DNA of 6,539 nt from Halobacteriales archaeon (GTDB lineage Archaea; Thermoplasmatota; SW-10-69-26; JACQPN01; JAIVGT01). The stretch is taken from contig JAIVGT010000245.1 in assembly GCA_020201485.1 (NCBI GenBank), positions 1 through 6,539 on the forward strand, read 5' to 3'. Below, piece after piece: positions 6,084-6,539 of the stretch. Position 1 is the first letter of the stretch. Each line of letters starts with the position of its first letter. Position numbers and translations under genes: made by a program. The notes below the pieces were generated by a model that saw nothing but the letters and a program-made list of their open reading frames with translations, was not told the DNA's origin and did no database searches.

Positions 6084-6503
6084 TCACGGCGCGCCGGTCA
6101 GCGTCGCGTCCAGCTGCTGCGCGCCGTAGCCGAAGACCCACGTGACCTGCATCGTCCCCGGGCCGCGCTCCAGATGCACGAAGCCGAGCGTGGGCAGGCC
6201 CTGGCACACGACGAAGGCCCAGCCGGCGAACGGGTCGTCCGGCGTGCTGCACGCGTACGCGTTCGAGACGCACGTGGGGAGCGGGCTGGCGAAGTCGAGC
6301 GCCAGGAACCAGAGGGTCGCGACGTGCGCCATGGCGAGCGCCACGTGCACGTGGACCGGCGCGGCGGCGGCGCAATAGGGCTCGGTCGTGCCTTCCACCC
6401 AGGACAGGGATCCATCCCCCGCCCACGCGCCTGCGTCGGGAGGCAGCGCTTGCCCCGGCAGCGCGAGGAGTGCGATGACGGCGAGCGCGCCGAGGAGCCT
6501 CAT
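6084..6503 (-). CDS. Secreted four-cysteine protein, copy B of a tandem pair; family not recognised
   Basis: The 139-residue paralogue of the downstream gene. Signal peptide MRLLGALAVIALLALPGQA, with likely cleavage after residue 19. Cysteines are at 44, 78, 85 and 100, identical to copy A with no gap in the first 100 residues, over which I count 36 identities by eye. Shared landmarks are D23, W27, GS at 31-32, V52/V54/A55/L56, W65, CV at 78-79, N81, DP at 90-91, AG at 93-94 and the ATLT ending. It differs from A in a His-rich strand (VHVHVALAMAH, 50-60), absent from A, that could bind metal. Function unknown; an extracellular or envelope role is inferred from the signal peptide alone. ATG 6503 is the natural start. 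Only 36 nt lie upstream in the window, where TGATGG at 6531-6526 is a weak candidate promoter. Confidence 0.72.
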   Translation of the reverse strand: MRLLGALAVIALLALPGQALPPDAGAWAGDGSLSWVEGTTEPYCAAAAPVHVHVALAMAHVATLWFLALDFASPLPTCVSNAYACSTPDDPFAGWAFVVCQGLPTLGFVHLERGPGTMQVTWVFGYGAQQLDATLTGAP

Positions 6504-6539
6504 GCGCGGCCGAGCCCCTCCCGGCCCATCAGGCTATGC

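Noticed and set aside
6066..6198. 13-base direct repeat GAGCGTGGGCAGG at 6066-6078 and 6186-6198.
   Set aside because: One copy is intergenic and one is inside secreted copy B, with no flanking symmetry; in DNA of this composition it may be chance or a trace of the tandem duplication.
6504..6524. GGGAGGGG upstream of secreted copy B as a Shine-Dalgarno site.
   Set aside because: It lies about 15-20 nt from the ATG, too far for normal spacing, and G-rich runs are common in this DNA.

Overview
The window reads as high-GC archaeal chromosome (about 70 % G+C over most of its length). The main evidence is two archaeal/eukaryotic-type aminoacyl-tRNA synthetase genes: a complete tryptophanyl-tRNA synthetase and the start of a phenylalanyl-tRNA synthetase alpha subunit that begins with winged-helix modules. 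The genes also lack convincing Shine-Dalgarno sites. Four of them instead carry a T(C/T)AAG element centred 25-27 nt before the start codon, which fits leaderless transcription. A high-GC member of Thermoplasmatota is my best guess. Halobacteria are less likely because the proteins are not strongly acidic. The species cannot be named from this sequence.

Layout: 1-711 (-) is the 5' part of pheS, running off the window. Bases 1-345 differ sharply in composition and no longer look like PheS. 754-1203 (-) is a lipoprotein cupredoxin with a type-1 copper site. 1320-3050 (+) is a ClC-family anion channel or exchanger with two CBS domains, and is the only plus-strand gene. 3047-3601 (-) is a nucleotidyltransferase-fold protein with a degraded active site, convergent with the ClC gene so that the stop codons overlap. 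3701-5134 (-) is trpS. 5211-5576 (-) is a small VOC/glyoxalase-fold protein. 5612-6025 and 6084-6503 (-) are two tandem paralogues of a secreted protein with four cysteines at identical positions.

The genes do not form an obvious pathway. trpS and pheS are housekeeping translation genes that I recall lying next to each other in several euryarchaea; here unrelated membrane and envelope genes separate them. The cupredoxin, ClC protein and secreted pair are envelope or extracellular functions. The promoter-like elements suggest that most genes are transcribed singly rather than as one minus-strand operon.

I found no RNA gene, CRISPR array, insertion sequence or defence cassette. The best leads are the abrupt composition break inside the pheS frame, the shared -26 promoter element, and the unrecognised four-cysteine secreted family.
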